DNA from: Pseudochryseolinea flava
GTDB taxonomy: Bacteria; Bacteroidota; Bacteroidia; Cytophagales; Cyclobacteriaceae
Direction of reading: 5' to 3'
DNA: 64,000 bases
Assembly: GCF_003286915.1 (NCBI RefSeq)
Contig: NZ_QMFY01000009.1
Location: 124,001 to 188,000 of the forward strand
The notes under the pieces are model-generated. The model was given only the letters and a program-made list of their open reading frames with translations. It was not told the DNA's origin and did not search any database. Made by a program: the position numbers and the translations under genes. Below are positions 54,536-63,288 of this stretch, one piece after another; the first letter of the stretch is position 1; the number at the start of each line of letters is the position of its first letter.

Positions 54536-55057
54536 ATGAAAAAGATAGTAGTAGTAGCGATGTTGATGATTGTGACGACTGGCTTACAAGCGCAAGACGC
54601 GATCTCGAAGTTCTTTACCAAATATCAAGCGGATGAGTCTTTCACGCAAGTGACGATCTCTTCAAAAATGTTCGGATTATTCACCAACATGGAAGCCGAT
54701 ACAAAAGAAGACAAAGAAGTGCTCGACGCCATCAGCAAGTTGAAAGGATTGAGAATACTCGTTAAAGAAAACACATCCGATGCACGCGCCTTGTATAAAG
54801 AAGCCTTCGCGTTGATCCCGATGAAAGAATTTGAAGAGTTGATGGCTGTTCGCGACAAGGACAAAGACATGAAGTTCTACATCAAAGAAAGTGGCGGAAA
54901 GATTTCAGAACTTGTGATGGTGATGGGCGGAACGAAAGACTTTATGATCATGAGCTTGTTCGGGGAAATAGACCTTCGTCAAGTGTCGCGCATAGGCAAA
55001 AAAATGGATGTGAAGGGGCTTGAAAACCTCGAAAAAATAAAAGACAAGACCAATTAA
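54536..55057 (+). CDS. DUF4252 domain-containing secreted protein (first paralogue)
   Basis: The 173 residues have a signal peptide (MKKIVVVAMLMIVTTGLQAQ) and match DUF4252: DAISKFFTKYQADESFTQVTISSKMFGLF, and an LRILVKENTSDARALYKEA core ending in LSVM-like KISELVMVMGG. DUF4252 proteins are found almost only in Bacteroidota and commonly follow ECF sigma/anti-sigma pairs. Their function is unknown. A terminator follows this gene, although two further paralogues lie beyond it. Confidence 0.85.
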   Translation: MKKIVVVAMLMIVTTGLQAQDAISKFFTKYQADESFTQVTISSKMFGLFTNMEADTKEDKEVLDAISKLKGLRILVKENTSDARALYKEAFALIPMKEFEELMAVRDKDKDMKFYIKESGGKISELVMVMGGTKDFMIMSLFGEIDLRQVSRIGKKMDVKGLENLEKIKDKTN

Positions 55058-55070
55058 TACTGGTTCAAGA

Positions 55071-55100
55071 AAGTTATGCTGTTTTCAGCATAACTTTTTT
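55071..55100 (+). terminator. Terminator or attenuator within the DUF4252 cluster
   Basis: A perfect 11-base stem (AAGTTATGCTG and CAGCATAACTT) with a four-T loop runs into T. It separates the first paralogue from the next two, so it may partly end transcription from the sigma operon. Confidence 0.88.
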
Positions 55101-55159
55101 ATTTCATGCAACGAGCGGCCCAAAACTTGCATCTAGTGATTAACCAAAATTATATCACC

Positions 55160-55642
55160 ATGAAATCAAAACTACTCTCTCTCTTATTGTTGACAATCTC
55201 GTTGTCCGCCGCTGCCCAAAGCGATAGCTTCATCACACTGAAGAATAAATTCCAGGGTGGCGACAATGTAGTTTCTGTCAAAGCAGGCAGTTTTCTTGTA
55301 AAAACTGTGTTGCTTCTCACCGATGACGGCGACTGGGAAGATGATTTCGGAAAAGTAAAAAGCGTGCGTCTCATTAATATTCCGCAAGCAGAATTCAAAA
55401 GAAAGAACGTCACAACAAAAGGCTTCAAAAAGATCTTAGCGAAAGACAAATTCGAGGAGCTTGTGAGTACCTATAATGAAGGTGAACGCCTCACCATTTT
55501 TCAACGTGATGGCAAAAACGGTGACTTGTACTTCATGATTATCGAAAATGGTCATGATGTGACAGCACTTGAGATTAGAGGCGAACTATATCCGGAGAAG
55601 ATCGTAGAAGATCATAGTAAACGTAAATCAAAGACAACCTAA
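55160..55642 (+). CDS. DUF4252-type secreted protein (second paralogue)
   Basis: The 160 residues start with a signal peptide (LLSLLLLTISLSAAAQ). The body is distantly like the first DUF4252 protein (for example VKSVRLINIPQAEFKR, then FKKILAKDKFEELVS and LYFMIIENGHDVTALEIRGE). A Lys-rich end follows. I chose the ATG at 55160 from the signal peptide. The function is unknown. It is six bases from the third paralogue. Confidence 0.75.
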   Translation: MKSKLLSLLLLTISLSAAAQSDSFITLKNKFQGGDNVVSVKAGSFLVKTVLLLTDDGDWEDDFGKVKSVRLINIPQAEFKRKNVTTKGFKKILAKDKFEELVSTYNEGERLTIFQRDGKNGDLYFMIIENGHDVTALEIRGELYPEKIVEDHSKRKSKTT

Positions 55643-55648
55643 TATTTT

Positions 55649-56170
55649 ATGCGATACCCCATCATGTTTATGCTTGTAGCCGTGAGTTTTTTCACGGTAG
55701 CGCAAACAAAGACCACTGAAGCTTTAGATAAAAAATATAGCTCGCGAACATTCTTCCTTTATCACAATACACTTCGTATGGTGAATCAAAGTGAGAATGC
55801 TGCCTTCGATGAACTAATTAAGGATATTGAGAAAATGAAGGTTGTGTGGGTAAATAAGAAGGAAAAGAATTTTACCAACGATAACTTCAAGAAGCTCATT
55901 AGCGATTACAGATCCGAATCATTTGAGGAGATCATGAACAGTCGCCATGAAGGCAGAAACTTTAATGTTCTCATGAAGGAGAAGAATGGAAAAACACTCG
56001 GCATGTTAGCCATTGTGAATGATACAGAAAGTGTATACGTGTTGGACATCGTCGGAAGCATTGCGTTGAATAATGTGATGGAACTTTTTAAAACACTCGA
56101 CTCAAGCGCAGATATCGGTGAGAGAATAAAAACAATTGCAAATAAATCCGAGAAGAAAGCTGAACAGTGA
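55649..56170 (+). CDS. DUF4252-type secreted protein (third paralogue)
   Basis: The 173-residue protein has a signal peptide (FMLVAVSFFTVAQ) and the same core order as its neighbours: FDELIKDIEKMKVVWVNKKE, NFKKLISDYRSESFEEIMN and a C-terminal VYVLDIVGSIALNNVMELF. It is the third member of a tandem expansion that shows marked divergence between copies. Its function is unknown. An ABC transporter pair follows after 50 bases. Confidence 0.75.
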   Translation: MRYPIMFMLVAVSFFTVAQTKTTEALDKKYSSRTFFLYHNTLRMVNQSENAAFDELIKDIEKMKVVWVNKKEKNFTNDNFKKLISDYRSESFEEIMNSRHEGRNFNVLMKEKNGKTLGMLAIVNDTESVYVLDIVGSIALNNVMELFKTLDSSADIGERIKTIANKSEKKAEQ

Positions 56171-56220
56171 TGTAATTCAATTGGAAGTCGTTCGACTAGT
56201 AATCATAAATCAGCAATACT

Positions 56221-57114
56221 TTGGAAAATGTTCTTTCAATCCGAGCGCTCACGAAAACATTCGGAAAACTTCGTGCGGTCAATAGCTTGAATTTAGAAGT
56301 AAAGGCGGGACAAGTTTTTGGAATGCTTGGCCCGAATGGTAGTGGAAAGACGACCACTTTAGGAATGCTCATGGGCGTTGTTAACCCAACGGAAGGAGCA
56401 TTTTCTTGGTTCGGTGAGCCTCCATCCCATGACGTGCGGAAGAAAATCGGCGCAGTCCTCGAACATCCTATCTTCTATCCATACTTGAGCGGACAGAAGA
56501 ATCTTGAGTTAAACGCCATGGTCAAGCAGTGTCCAACAGAGAACATTGCAAGAGTGTTGGATATCGTAGAGCTCACGGAGCGTCGCAATGATCGCTATAA
56601 AACATATTCATTGGGGATGAAGCAACGACTCGCAATAGCCTCAGCGTTGCTTAACGATCCGACGGTATTGATACTTGATGAACCAACGAATGGTCTCGAT
56701 CCGATGGGAATCGCGGATATCCGTAGGCTGATCAAAAAAATTGCCGAAAGTGGTAAGACGATAATTTTAGCGAGCCATTTGTTAGATGAAGTTCAGAAGG
56801 TATGTACACATTTTGCAGTGTTGAAGCGTGGTAACTTGGTGCACGTCGGGCCCGTAGATGACGTTGGCAATGGCGCCGAGGTAGTGGAGGTGAAAGCATC
56901 TATAGCGAATCTCAACGAAATTCTAATGACCTTTCCAGGAACATCGACAATCAATCATGAGAATGGTAGTTGTCATGTAACGCTTCGAACAGGTTTCCAT
57001 AGTGTTGACGTCAATCGATTTTTGTTTGAGAATGGCATTGTTGCCTCGCATCTTCAAACACAGAAGAGAAGTCTTGAAAAAATGTTTATTGAAATCCTTT
57101 CTGAATCTCACTAG
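56221..57114 (+). CDS. ABC transporter ATP-binding protein
   Basis: The 297-residue ATPase has Walker A GPNGSGKTT, signature YSLGMKQRLAIA and Walker B LILDEPTNGLDP, then the switch His in LASHLLDEV. The tail beyond residue 220 is the extra C-terminal domain common in exporters of the CcmA or bacitracin-resistance type. The start codon is TTG at 56221, since no ATG is available upstream in frame. The permease gene starts three bases after the stop. The substrate is unknown. Confidence 0.92.
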   Translation: MENVLSIRALTKTFGKLRAVNSLNLEVKAGQVFGMLGPNGSGKTTTLGMLMGVVNPTEGAFSWFGEPPSHDVRKKIGAVLEHPIFYPYLSGQKNLELNAMVKQCPTENIARVLDIVELTERRNDRYKTYSLGMKQRLAIASALLNDPTVLILDEPTNGLDPMGIADIRRLIKKIAESGKTIILASHLLDEVQKVCTHFAVLKRGNLVHVGPVDDVGNGAEVVEVKASIANLNEILMTFPGTSTINHENGSCHVTLRTGFHSVDVNRFLFENGIVASHLQTQKRSLEKMFIEILSESH

Positions 57115-57116
57115 TC

Positions 57117-57926
57117 ATGCTGCTACATCTCCTGAAAATAGAACTTAAGAAAATGACCAACTACCGCACATTCTGGGTAGTAGGTGGTCTTTATTTTTTG
57201 ACACTTGGTGTTGGCGCGGCAAGTGGAATGGAATTTCTAAAATTGCTGGCCCGTACCATTGAAGGATTTGGTCAGGAAATCAACATCAACAGAATTCCGC
57301 TTTATCATTTTCCTGACGTATGGCTCAACCTGATTTGGGTTGGTGGATTCTTGAAGATCGTGCTAGCAATTATGATTGTAATCTCGGTCACCAACGAGTT
57401 TACTTATCGTACTGCGAGGCAAAATATCATCGACGGGTTAAGCCGACAGCAATTTCTTGTAACAAAGATTTTGGCAAACGTGATGTATAGCGCTATCAGC
57501 GTGGTGATGCTCTTTGTGATCGGATTAATAACAGGATTGATCTATAGCCCTGTTGTGAGTTTAGAGTTGATTGTAACCGACCTTGAGTTCTTCTTTGCAT
57601 ATTTCCTGGAGGTATTTTTCTTCTTGTCGTATGCGTTGATGCTGGGTATACTCGTTCAACGGTCTGGGCTCACAATTATCTTAGTGCTATTGACACAGAC
57701 GATAGAGTTGATCATCACCGAAAATCTCCGCGACCATGTGCCCGATTGGTTGATCACGATCTTTCCGATGAAGTCAATATGGTACCTCATTGATATTCCC
57801 TTTCCACGGTATGCGTTCATGGAAATTAGAGACTATCTCACCTTCACGACTATCGCCATTGTACTCGTTTGGACGTTCCTTTTCAATTATTTTGCGTACC
57901 TGAAACTCAAACGATCAGACATCTAA
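57117..57926 (+). CDS. ABC-2-type transporter permease
   Basis: The 269-residue membrane protein has six hydrophobic segments and a typical short cytosolic N-terminus (LLKIELKKMTNYRTFWVV). ITVTNEFTYRTARQNIIDGL-type sequence (SVTNEFTYRTARQNIIDGLS here) is the coupling motif of ABC-2 permeases of the bacitracin or lantibiotic-resistance class. It forms an operon with the ATPase upstream. Function could be lipid or antibiotic export, or retention of an envelope component. The gap after it holds a short hairpin. Confidence 0.9.
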   Translation: MLLHLLKIELKKMTNYRTFWVVGGLYFLTLGVGAASGMEFLKLLARTIEGFGQEININRIPLYHFPDVWLNLIWVGGFLKIVLAIMIVISVTNEFTYRTARQNIIDGLSRQQFLVTKILANVMYSAISVVMLFVIGLITGLIYSPVVSLELIVTDLEFFFAYFLEVFFFLSYALMLGILVQRSGLTIILVLLTQTIELIITENLRDHVPDWLITIFPMKSIWYLIDIPFPRYAFMEIRDYLTFTTIAIVLVWTFLFNYFAYLKLKRSDI

Positions 57927-57936
57927 ATAGCACTTC

Positions 57937-57961
57937 CCAGCTTCGTTCCCACGGGGCTGGG
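57937..57961. repeat. Small intergenic hairpin without T tract
   Basis: CCCAGC (57937-57942) faces GCTGGG (57956-57961). GCTAGCAT then appears twice downstream, about 21 bases apart. No T run follows, so it is not a normal terminator. Confidence 0.35.
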
Positions 57962-58069
57962 CTAGCATTCACCAGAGCTGACGCTAGCATCAGTTATTTT
58001 CCGCAATCGTTATAGTGGATGACTTGCGTGAAAAAATTACATCTACCCCACAGAACCGCAACGTTTCTT

Positions 58070-58077
58070 TACCTTTG
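58070..58077 (+). promoter_or_regulatory. Candidate -7 element before the SemiSWEET gene
   Basis: TACCTTTG matches TAnnTTTG and ends 17 bases before the ATG at 58095. No clear -33 TTG lies at the usual distance. Confidence 0.45.
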
Positions 58078-58094
58078 TCGTGTATTCAAACACT

Positions 58095-58349
58095 ATGAAC
58101 ACACAAATTTTGGGATTGGTCGCCGGCGCATGTACCACGATCGCTTTTTTACCTCAAGTCATTAAAACTTGGAAATCCCGATCTGCAAAAGATCTTTCGT
58201 TGAGCATGTTCTCAATATTCTGCCTTGGCGTCACACTATGGTTGGTGTACGGCATCATGGTTAAAGATATTCCCGTGATCGTTGCCAACATGCTTACACT
58301 CATGCTTGCATCTACTTTGTTGTATTTCAAGTTGCGCTTCAAAGAGTAA
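58095..58349 (+). CDS. SemiSWEET-type sugar transporter
   Basis: The 84-residue protein is a three-helix SemiSWEET transporter that works as a homodimer to move sugars across the inner membrane. FLPQVIKTWKSRSAKDLSL is the PQ-loop motif, then MFSIFCLGVTLWLVYGIMV and VANMLTLMLASTLLYFKLRF are the other helices. Pro in the PQ motif and Asn in VANMLTL are the conserved gating and binding positions. I chose the ATG at 58095. It converges on the NHL gene. Confidence 0.92.
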   Translation: MNTQILGLVAGACTTIAFLPQVIKTWKSRSAKDLSLSMFSIFCLGVTLWLVYGIMVKDIPVIVANMLTLMLASTLLYFKLRFKE

Positions 58350-58375
58350 CCACGTCCATTGAGTTGTCTTCGCAT

Positions 58376-59401
58376 TTACGATTTCGGAATAGAAATCCGT
58401 CGGATGCGATTGTTCCCCAGGTCGGCGACATAAACTGCACACTTGTACACGACGATGCCTCGTATGTCGTTGAACTGTGCCGTGCCTCCTGGACCGTCTA
58501 CAAATCCCGCGGTACCATTTCCAGCGAGCGTTGTTACTACTCCTTCGACCGAAATTTTTCGGATGCGATGATTTCCATTGTCAGATACGTAGACGTTTCC
58601 TTTCGCGTCGGCATCAATGGAAGATATGTTGTTGAACTGTGCCGCGGCACCAACACCGTCAGCGTATCCCGGCGTGTTGCTACCGGCAAGATCAGTAACC
58701 GTCCCTGTAGGACTTACTTTTACGACTTTCGATCCCCTCGATAAATACATGTTGTTCTTAGCATCCATCGTGATGCACGAGCCGAATGCTTCCGAATATG
58801 CCGAGGGTGTTGTAACAAATCCTGACATGGTGATTTGGCGAATGGTTGGGGAAGTTCTAATACGATCAATCGCGAACAGAAAATCTTCTGATCCATTTAC
58901 CGTGAGGTCTAACAGATAGAAGAAAGAAGCACTGTCGGGTGATCCATCAACGGAAATGTAGTTGTAATAATATTCGTCGTCGCGACGCTTACCAGTCAAC
59001 GTAGAACATATGCCACCTTCAATAGTTTGAATGCTGAGGTTGTCATCGTCGATCACAAAGAGTTTCCCATTGCTGTCGGCATCAAGATTTCTGATCGCCA
59101 CAAAGCCAGCTCCCGGTCGCCGTGCCCAATCATAAAATAAGGTTACCGTTTTGTTTGGCGCGATCTTTCGAATGGCATTGTTACCTTTCTCTGCAACATA
59201 AACATTTCCTTTCTTGTCTGCGGCAACATCGATAGGCTGTGCAAAAGAAGCTGCAGACCCAACACCATTTGTATTGCCGGATGTTCCATTGCCTGCATAG
59301 GTAGATACGTACAGTGATTTGCGGCAACATGAAGAAATCAGGAGAAGAATCAGAAGAGAAAGAGCAAGTCGTTTGCTAACGGGTAAGCCAGTGGTTTTCA
59401 T
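58376..59401 (-). CDS. NHL-repeat lipoprotein
   Basis: The 341 residues have a lipoprotein signal (LLILLLISSCCRKS) and a six-bladed NHL propeller. Blades end in blocks such as GNVYVAEKGNNAIRKI, GNVYVSDNGNHRIRKI and AVYVADLGNNRIRRI, interleaved with TYAGNGTSGNTNGVGSAASF-type spacers. It is probably an exported ligand- or protein-binding scaffold; no catalytic function is visible. I chose the ATG at 59401 from the lipoprotein signal. Confidence 0.85.
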   Translation of the reverse strand: MKTTGLPVSKRLALSLLILLLISSCCRKSLYVSTYAGNGTSGNTNGVGSAASFAQPIDVAADKKGNVYVAEKGNNAIRKIAPNKTVTLFYDWARRPGAGFVAIRNLDADSNGKLFVIDDDNLSIQTIEGGICSTLTGKRRDDEYYYNYISVDGSPDSASFFYLLDLTVNGSEDFLFAIDRIRTSPTIRQITMSGFVTTPSAYSEAFGSCITMDAKNNMYLSRGSKVVKVSPTGTVTDLAGSNTPGYADGVGAAAQFNNISSIDADAKGNVYVSDNGNHRIRKISVEGVVTTLAGNGTAGFVDGPGGTAQFNDIRGIVVYKCAVYVADLGNNRIRRISIPKS

Positions 59402-59644
59402 ATAACGTTGTTTGATGTAAGTAATGTAGAACCGTCGCATTAAAAGTAGCGTGCTTGTTTGTCAGATCATGCAGCTAGAGGAAAAATCCCCACAGACGTT
59501 GCGTTTTATTCCGCGTGTTCGCGCTGTCGGATGAGGATAATGCACCACTTTATCATTGTTGATCACTAAAAAGGCAAGTGGTTTTGTAACGCGGCTAGTC
59601 TTGGTATGTGTATTGTTACCTTTTCAGTGGAAGGAGAACAGCGT

Positions 59645-60022
59645 ATGAAGAAGCATAACTATTTGGATCTTGGCACAGCCGTAGATGTGCTGAACACAAT
59701 AAACGGTGGCATGAGCGAACCGCAGATGATTGTGAATCACAACCACGAAGGTCGTGAGATCCGCATGAGAATACCAGGCATCAGCCGCGATTCACTACAT
59801 GTTGAAATTCACAACAACAGTTTGACGATATATCATTATACAACCTTATTGTCACAAGATATGATGATCGACTTACCGCGCATCGTTTACAGTAAAGTCA
59901 TTCCGTATTTTATCGACATCAATAAAATAAGCGCACATACGGAAGATGAAGATTTGATTGTGGAGTTGCCTTATAATCGATTGTCAAATGGATTTCATCG
60001 CGATTTGAAAATTCAAGAATAA
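59645..60022 (+). CDS. Hsp20/alpha-crystallin-like small protein
   Basis: The 125-residue protein has one alpha-crystallin-like core: REIRMRIPGISRDSLHVEIH, then NNSLTIYHY and the final LIVELPYNRL. Small heat-shock proteins hold unfolded proteins in large oligomers. The usual C-terminal IxI motif is not obvious, so it is a divergent member. I chose the ATG at 59645, preceded by GGAGAA, a fair ribosome-binding site. A strong terminator follows. Confidence 0.75.
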   Translation: MKKHNYLDLGTAVDVLNTINGGMSEPQMIVNHNHEGREIRMRIPGISRDSLHVEIHNNSLTIYHYTTLLSQDMMIDLPRIVYSKVIPYFIDINKISAHTEDEDLIVELPYNRLSNGFHRDLKIQE

Positions 60023-60056
60023 AAAAAACGAGCGGGCTAGTCCGCTCGTTTTTTTT
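60023..60056 (+). terminator. Bidirectional terminator
   Basis: AACGAGCGG pairs with CCGCTCGTT over a six-base loop, flanked by A on one side and T on the other. It suits both the Hsp20-like gene and the convergent serine hydrolase gene. Confidence 0.93.
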
Positions 60057-60070
60057 ATACGTACCTGACG

Positions 60071-61327
60071 TTAGTCAATAATACTTTGATAGGTGAGTAC
60101 TTTGAATTTCTCGCCTATGCTCCAAACTTGTGTTTGATATACGTTCGTGTAAATTAAACCAACAAGTTTTTCTTGCGGATCGGCCCAATAGTGCGTGTTA
60201 AATGCACCGCCCCAACTAAACGATCCGAGAGATAACACACTATTGCCGTCGTTAGTGTCTGTTTCAAGACCGAATCCTAGCCCGACAGGACCTGTTTCTT
60301 TTATCTTTTGATCGGTATGCATAAGCTCAACAGTTTTTCTGCTGATTAAGCGAACACCATTGTATTCGCCTTTATTTAAAAAGAGTTGAAGAAACTTGGC
60401 GTAATCCTCTACAGTCGAAGAAAGCCCCGCGCCACCGGAGAAGTACGTGCCGTTGAGCGTTGGATAGTCGGCAACTTCATTGAATGGTGATGCTGCTTTT
60501 TTGATAGCCCCTTCTGAACCATCATACAACGCAACAAGACGTGATTGTTTTTCAGTTGGCAAATAGAAGTATGTGTCCTTCATGCCCAGTGGATCGAAGA
60601 TACGTTGTTTTAAAAATTTGTCGAACGATATTCCTGACAACACTTCGACCAAATAGCCAAGCACGTCATTGTTAAGTCCATAAGTCCATCGCTCACCAGG
60701 ATGGTGTTTGAGTGGGAGCTTACCAAGAATTTTCATCTTGTCGCCGAGTTTCATGTTGTTACTCCCAATTCCACTGGGTACGCCTGCCTTTGCAAAAATT
60801 GCTTTGAATTCCTTGGTCCCGATTACAGCATAGTCGATCCCTGACGAGTGTGTCAGGAGTTGCCGAATGGTGATTTCACTGCGTGCGGGCTCTGTGGTGT
60901 AACTACTATCTTTCTCGTTGAAAGTTTTGAGCACAGTTGGATTTTTAAACTCAGGGATGAATTTCGAGATGGGATCATCCAAAAGGAATTTTCCTTCTTC
61001 CCACAGGATCATCACGGCGAGTGCAGTAATGGCTTTGCTTTGAGAGGCAATACGAAATATATCATCTTTTTTTAGCGGCGTATTTTTTTCAACGTTGCTA
61101 AATCCGTACGCTTTGTGATAGACGACTTTCCCATTTCGCGCAATGAATACGGCTGCGCCTGGGATGAGTTTACTTTTGATGTGTTCTTCCACCATGGCGT
61201 CAATACGTTGTAGACGCTGTGATGATAAGCCCACTTCTTCTGCCTTGTTGGCCGGTGTTAGATTTTTTGGCTGCGCAATTGCCCCGATGGAGATGAGCGC
61301 GAATAAAATAAAAAGAACGTGTCGCAT
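60071..61327 (-). CDS. Secreted beta-lactamase-family serine hydrolase
   Basis: The 418-residue protein has a signal peptide (LFILFALISIGAIAQ) and a class C beta-lactamase-like fold. The catalytic Ser95-x-x-Lys98 is SQSK in FRIASQSKAITALAVMIL. The Tyr motif appears as HPGERWTYGLNNDVLG, and HTPG-like LFTHSSGIDYAVIG (LTHSSGIDY here) matches the family. Members are esterases or D-aminopeptidases; a lactamase role is not implied. Confidence 0.92.
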   Translation of the reverse strand: MRHVLFILFALISIGAIAQPKNLTPANKAEEVGLSSQRLQRIDAMVEEHIKSKLIPGAAVFIARNGKVVYHKAYGFSNVEKNTPLKKDDIFRIASQSKAITALAVMILWEEGKFLLDDPISKFIPEFKNPTVLKTFNEKDSSYTTEPARSEITIRQLLTHSSGIDYAVIGTKEFKAIFAKAGVPSGIGSNNMKLGDKMKILGKLPLKHHPGERWTYGLNNDVLGYLVEVLSGISFDKFLKQRIFDPLGMKDTYFYLPTEKQSRLVALYDGSEGAIKKAASPFNEVADYPTLNGTYFSGGAGLSSTVEDYAKFLQLFLNKGEYNGVRLISRKTVELMHTDQKIKETGPVGLGFGLETDTNDGNSVLSLGSFSWGGAFNTHYWADPQEKLVGLIYTNVYQTQVWSIGEKFKVLTYQSIID

Positions 61328-61382
61328 GGTTTGGTATTGGTTTGATGCAGCACTCCAGAGAATGCCGCATCAAATTAACACT

Positions 61383-61949
61383 TTATACTTTCACGTGTGC
61401 CCAGTTCTCACCTGTTTTGATACGATGAATTTGCATGTCAGATACTTTGAACATTTTGGCGAGGGCTTTTAAAGTCGGTTGCGTTTTAGATTTGAACAAC
61501 GCAATTTTTATCTTCTTTACTTTTGTAACGGTAAGTTTTGGACCCTCGTCTGGGTTAAGTCTCACGACCACATTCGGGTCATTTTTTGCGTGCTCAATTT
61601 GCTCGTCGTGTTTTACCCATTTCAAATTTGATGCTTTGTTATTGTCTTTCTGATGATCGACGTGAATAACAAAGGCATGTTTAGCCGATGATTGTTTACA
61701 AAAGTATTCGGCAACCAATCGATGGATGTAGTAGTTCTGGCGGGTGTCTTCTCTGCCGATCGTGATGCTTGGGTAACCTTGTGTTAAACGGGGCTTAAGC
61801 AAATAGCCATCATCAATTTTTTCTTTGAAGCTTACCATCCTGCCTCTGTCGGATACTGCGTAGTTTTTAGTCGTTGTTCCTTTCTTGAGTTTCAATTCTT
61901 TCCAGCGTTCGCCGGCAAGTAGTTTTACTTTGATTGCTTTGGTTGCCAT
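61383..61949 (-). CDS. NUMOD4/HNH endonuclease-like protein
   Basis: The 188-residue protein has an N-terminal NUMOD4-like motif (GERWKELKLKKGTTTKNYAVSDRGRMV), an HNH nuclease core with HRLVAEYFC, VIHVDHQKDNNKASNLKWV, and a C-terminal helix-turn-helix (LKALAKMFKVSDMQIHRIK). This is the layout of phage- and homing-type nucleases. It stands alone, with no intron or intein seen nearby, and may be a domesticated or mobile gene. Confidence 0.85.
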   Translation of the reverse strand: MATKAIKVKLLAGERWKELKLKKGTTTKNYAVSDRGRMVSFKEKIDDGYLLKPRLTQGYPSITIGREDTRQNYYIHRLVAEYFCKQSSAKHAFVIHVDHQKDNNKASNLKWVKHDEQIEHAKNDPNVVVRLNPDEGPKLTVTKVKKIKIALFKSKTQPTLKALAKMFKVSDMQIHRIKTGENWAHVKV

Positions 61950-62428
61950 AGAAGAGAGTTTTTATTGTGAGGTAGTGTTTTGGGATCTCGTTTACGTTAA
62001 AAGATAACAGGGTTAATCGAGTGTATTTGTTCTAACAATTGAACGATACTCAGTGCGTGCGTGTAGACCCAGACGTTGGTGACGTTCTGAGAACGATGTA
62101 ACAGGCGTGGAAAATGGAGACACGGTTGCGTACGACTTGCATTGCGTAAGTAATACGTTGATACGTGTGTCCTGGGGTTTGAACCGCTGTATCATATGTT
62201 GGTGTCCTAAGTCTTTTTCAATTTCAACGAAAATTTGAAGGGCGTTGAGAAAGAATAAAACTGAAAGGCTTTTATCTAAGTAAATATTATTTTGGCTAAC
62301 GATCAAGCGTTTAACGAAAAAGCTCTTAAAGTTTTATTCCCTTTGCATGGCTTACTAGTTCTGCGTATGGCCCTAGGGTGACCAGTTGCCCTAGCGTTGT
62401 AAAATTATTGTTCTAAGTCAACGTCATG
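61950..62428. other. Gene-free stretch with small inverted repeat
   Basis: These roughly 480 bases contain no gene I can support; a minus-strand frame at 62013-62306 has a poor composition. The only structure noted is CTAGGG (62373-62378) facing CCCTAG (62389-62394), with CCCTAG also present as a direct copy. Confidence 0.4.
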
Positions 62429-62800
62429 TTAAACATGTTTCTTTTTTACAAGCACAAGAATCTCATGCGCGGCAGCGTGATAGCCCTGATCGTAGCAATA
62501 GAAATACAATGATCCGTCGCGTTGCAATTCTGTGTTTGTAAAGTAATTGAAGTTGAATCCCCTCGCACGAAGTGTGTCGACATCGATTTTGGTTTTCCCA
62601 TAGGGGTTGAGTTGGTGAAGAATACGCCGGTTCTTTCGCAACGCATTGTTCACATTTCGCATGTAACTGATTTCATGACTGTCGCTGTTGATACGGTTGT
62701 GGTATCCTGTGCGACATTGATCGGAACAATACTTCTTGTCCCGTCTACCTTTAAATGCAGTCCCGCATTCAAGGCAACGTTTTTCTGTGATGAATGACAT
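62429..62800 (-). CDS. Zinc-ribbon protein of unknown function
   Basis: The 123-residue protein has a CxxC-x12-CxxxC zinc-finger pattern at its start (CLECGTAFKGRRDKKYC, then SDQC). The rest, including NVNNALRKNRRILHQLNP and the aromatic GSLYFYCYDQGYH, is unassigned. Comparable Bacteroidota proteins are small, widely spread and uncharacterised. It lies about 150 bases from ssb on the opposite strand. A nucleic-acid-binding role is a guess. Confidence 0.7.
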   Translation of the reverse strand: MSFITEKRCLECGTAFKGRRDKKYCSDQCRTGYHNRINSDSHEISYMRNVNNALRKNRRILHQLNPYGKTKIDVDTLRARGFNFNYFTNTELQRDGSLYFYCYDQGYHAAAHEILVLVKKKHV

Positions 62801-62947
62801 ACAACGGTGTAATCGTGGAATGTTTAGAAACGATTACAAACGAATTTAATCGTTTTTTATACGATTCTCAATAAAATCATTTTGCAGATTTGGCTCATCA
62901 GCAATATCGCTGCACGTTATCCATTACTTCATCAAAATTTACCCGTT

Positions 62948-63280
62948 ATGGCAAACCTCAGAAACAGTGTCCAACTTATTGGCCGGCTAGGAAAAGATCC
63001 TGAACTCAGAACATTCGACAGCGGAAAAAAACAAGTGCAATTCTCCATCGCAACGACCGACTCGTACAAAAACAACAAAGGTGAGAAGGTAGAGGAAACA
63101 CAATGGCACAATCTTGTTGCCTGGGGAAAGCTCGCTGATATAGCAGCACAATATCTCAAGAAAGGCAATGAAGTAGCAGTAGAGGGCAAACTGATTCATC
63201 GCGCCTACGAGACAAAAGGTGAGAAAAAATACATCACCGAAGTTATCATTAACGACATGGTGATGCTTCGCGGAAAATAA
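62948..63280 (+). CDS. ssb: Short single-stranded DNA-binding protein
   Basis: The 110-residue protein is an OB-fold SSB (NSVQLIGRLGKDPELRTFDS, then QFSIATTDSYKN, TQWHNLVAWGKLADIAAQYL and VEGKLIHRAYETKGEKKYIT). It ends at the OB fold (INDMVMLRGK) and lacks the acidic C-terminal tail with DDDLPF that recruits repair and replication partners. It is therefore probably an accessory SSB beside a full-length one elsewhere. I chose the ATG at 62948; the 22 codons upstream look untranslated. Confidence 0.92.
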   Translation: MANLRNSVQLIGRLGKDPELRTFDSGKKQVQFSIATTDSYKNNKGEKVEETQWHNLVAWGKLADIAAQYLKKGNEVAVEGKLIHRAYETKGEKKYITEVIINDMVMLRGK

Positions 63281-63288
63281 ACGAAGAA

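Noticed and set aside
60071-61327. Beta-lactamase conferring antibiotic resistance
   Set aside because: The SxxK motif alone is shared with many esterases and peptidases, so nothing supports a resistance role.
62081-62200. tRNA or small structured RNA in the gap before the zinc-ribbon gene
   Set aside because: A GGTTTGAACC-like stretch was noticed, but no acceptor or anticodon stem could be built around it.
62013-62306. 97-codon minus-strand frame between the HNH gene and the zinc-ribbon gene
   Set aside because: No conserved motif, no promoter or ribosome site, and composition unlike genes around it. Kept only as a gene-free stretch.
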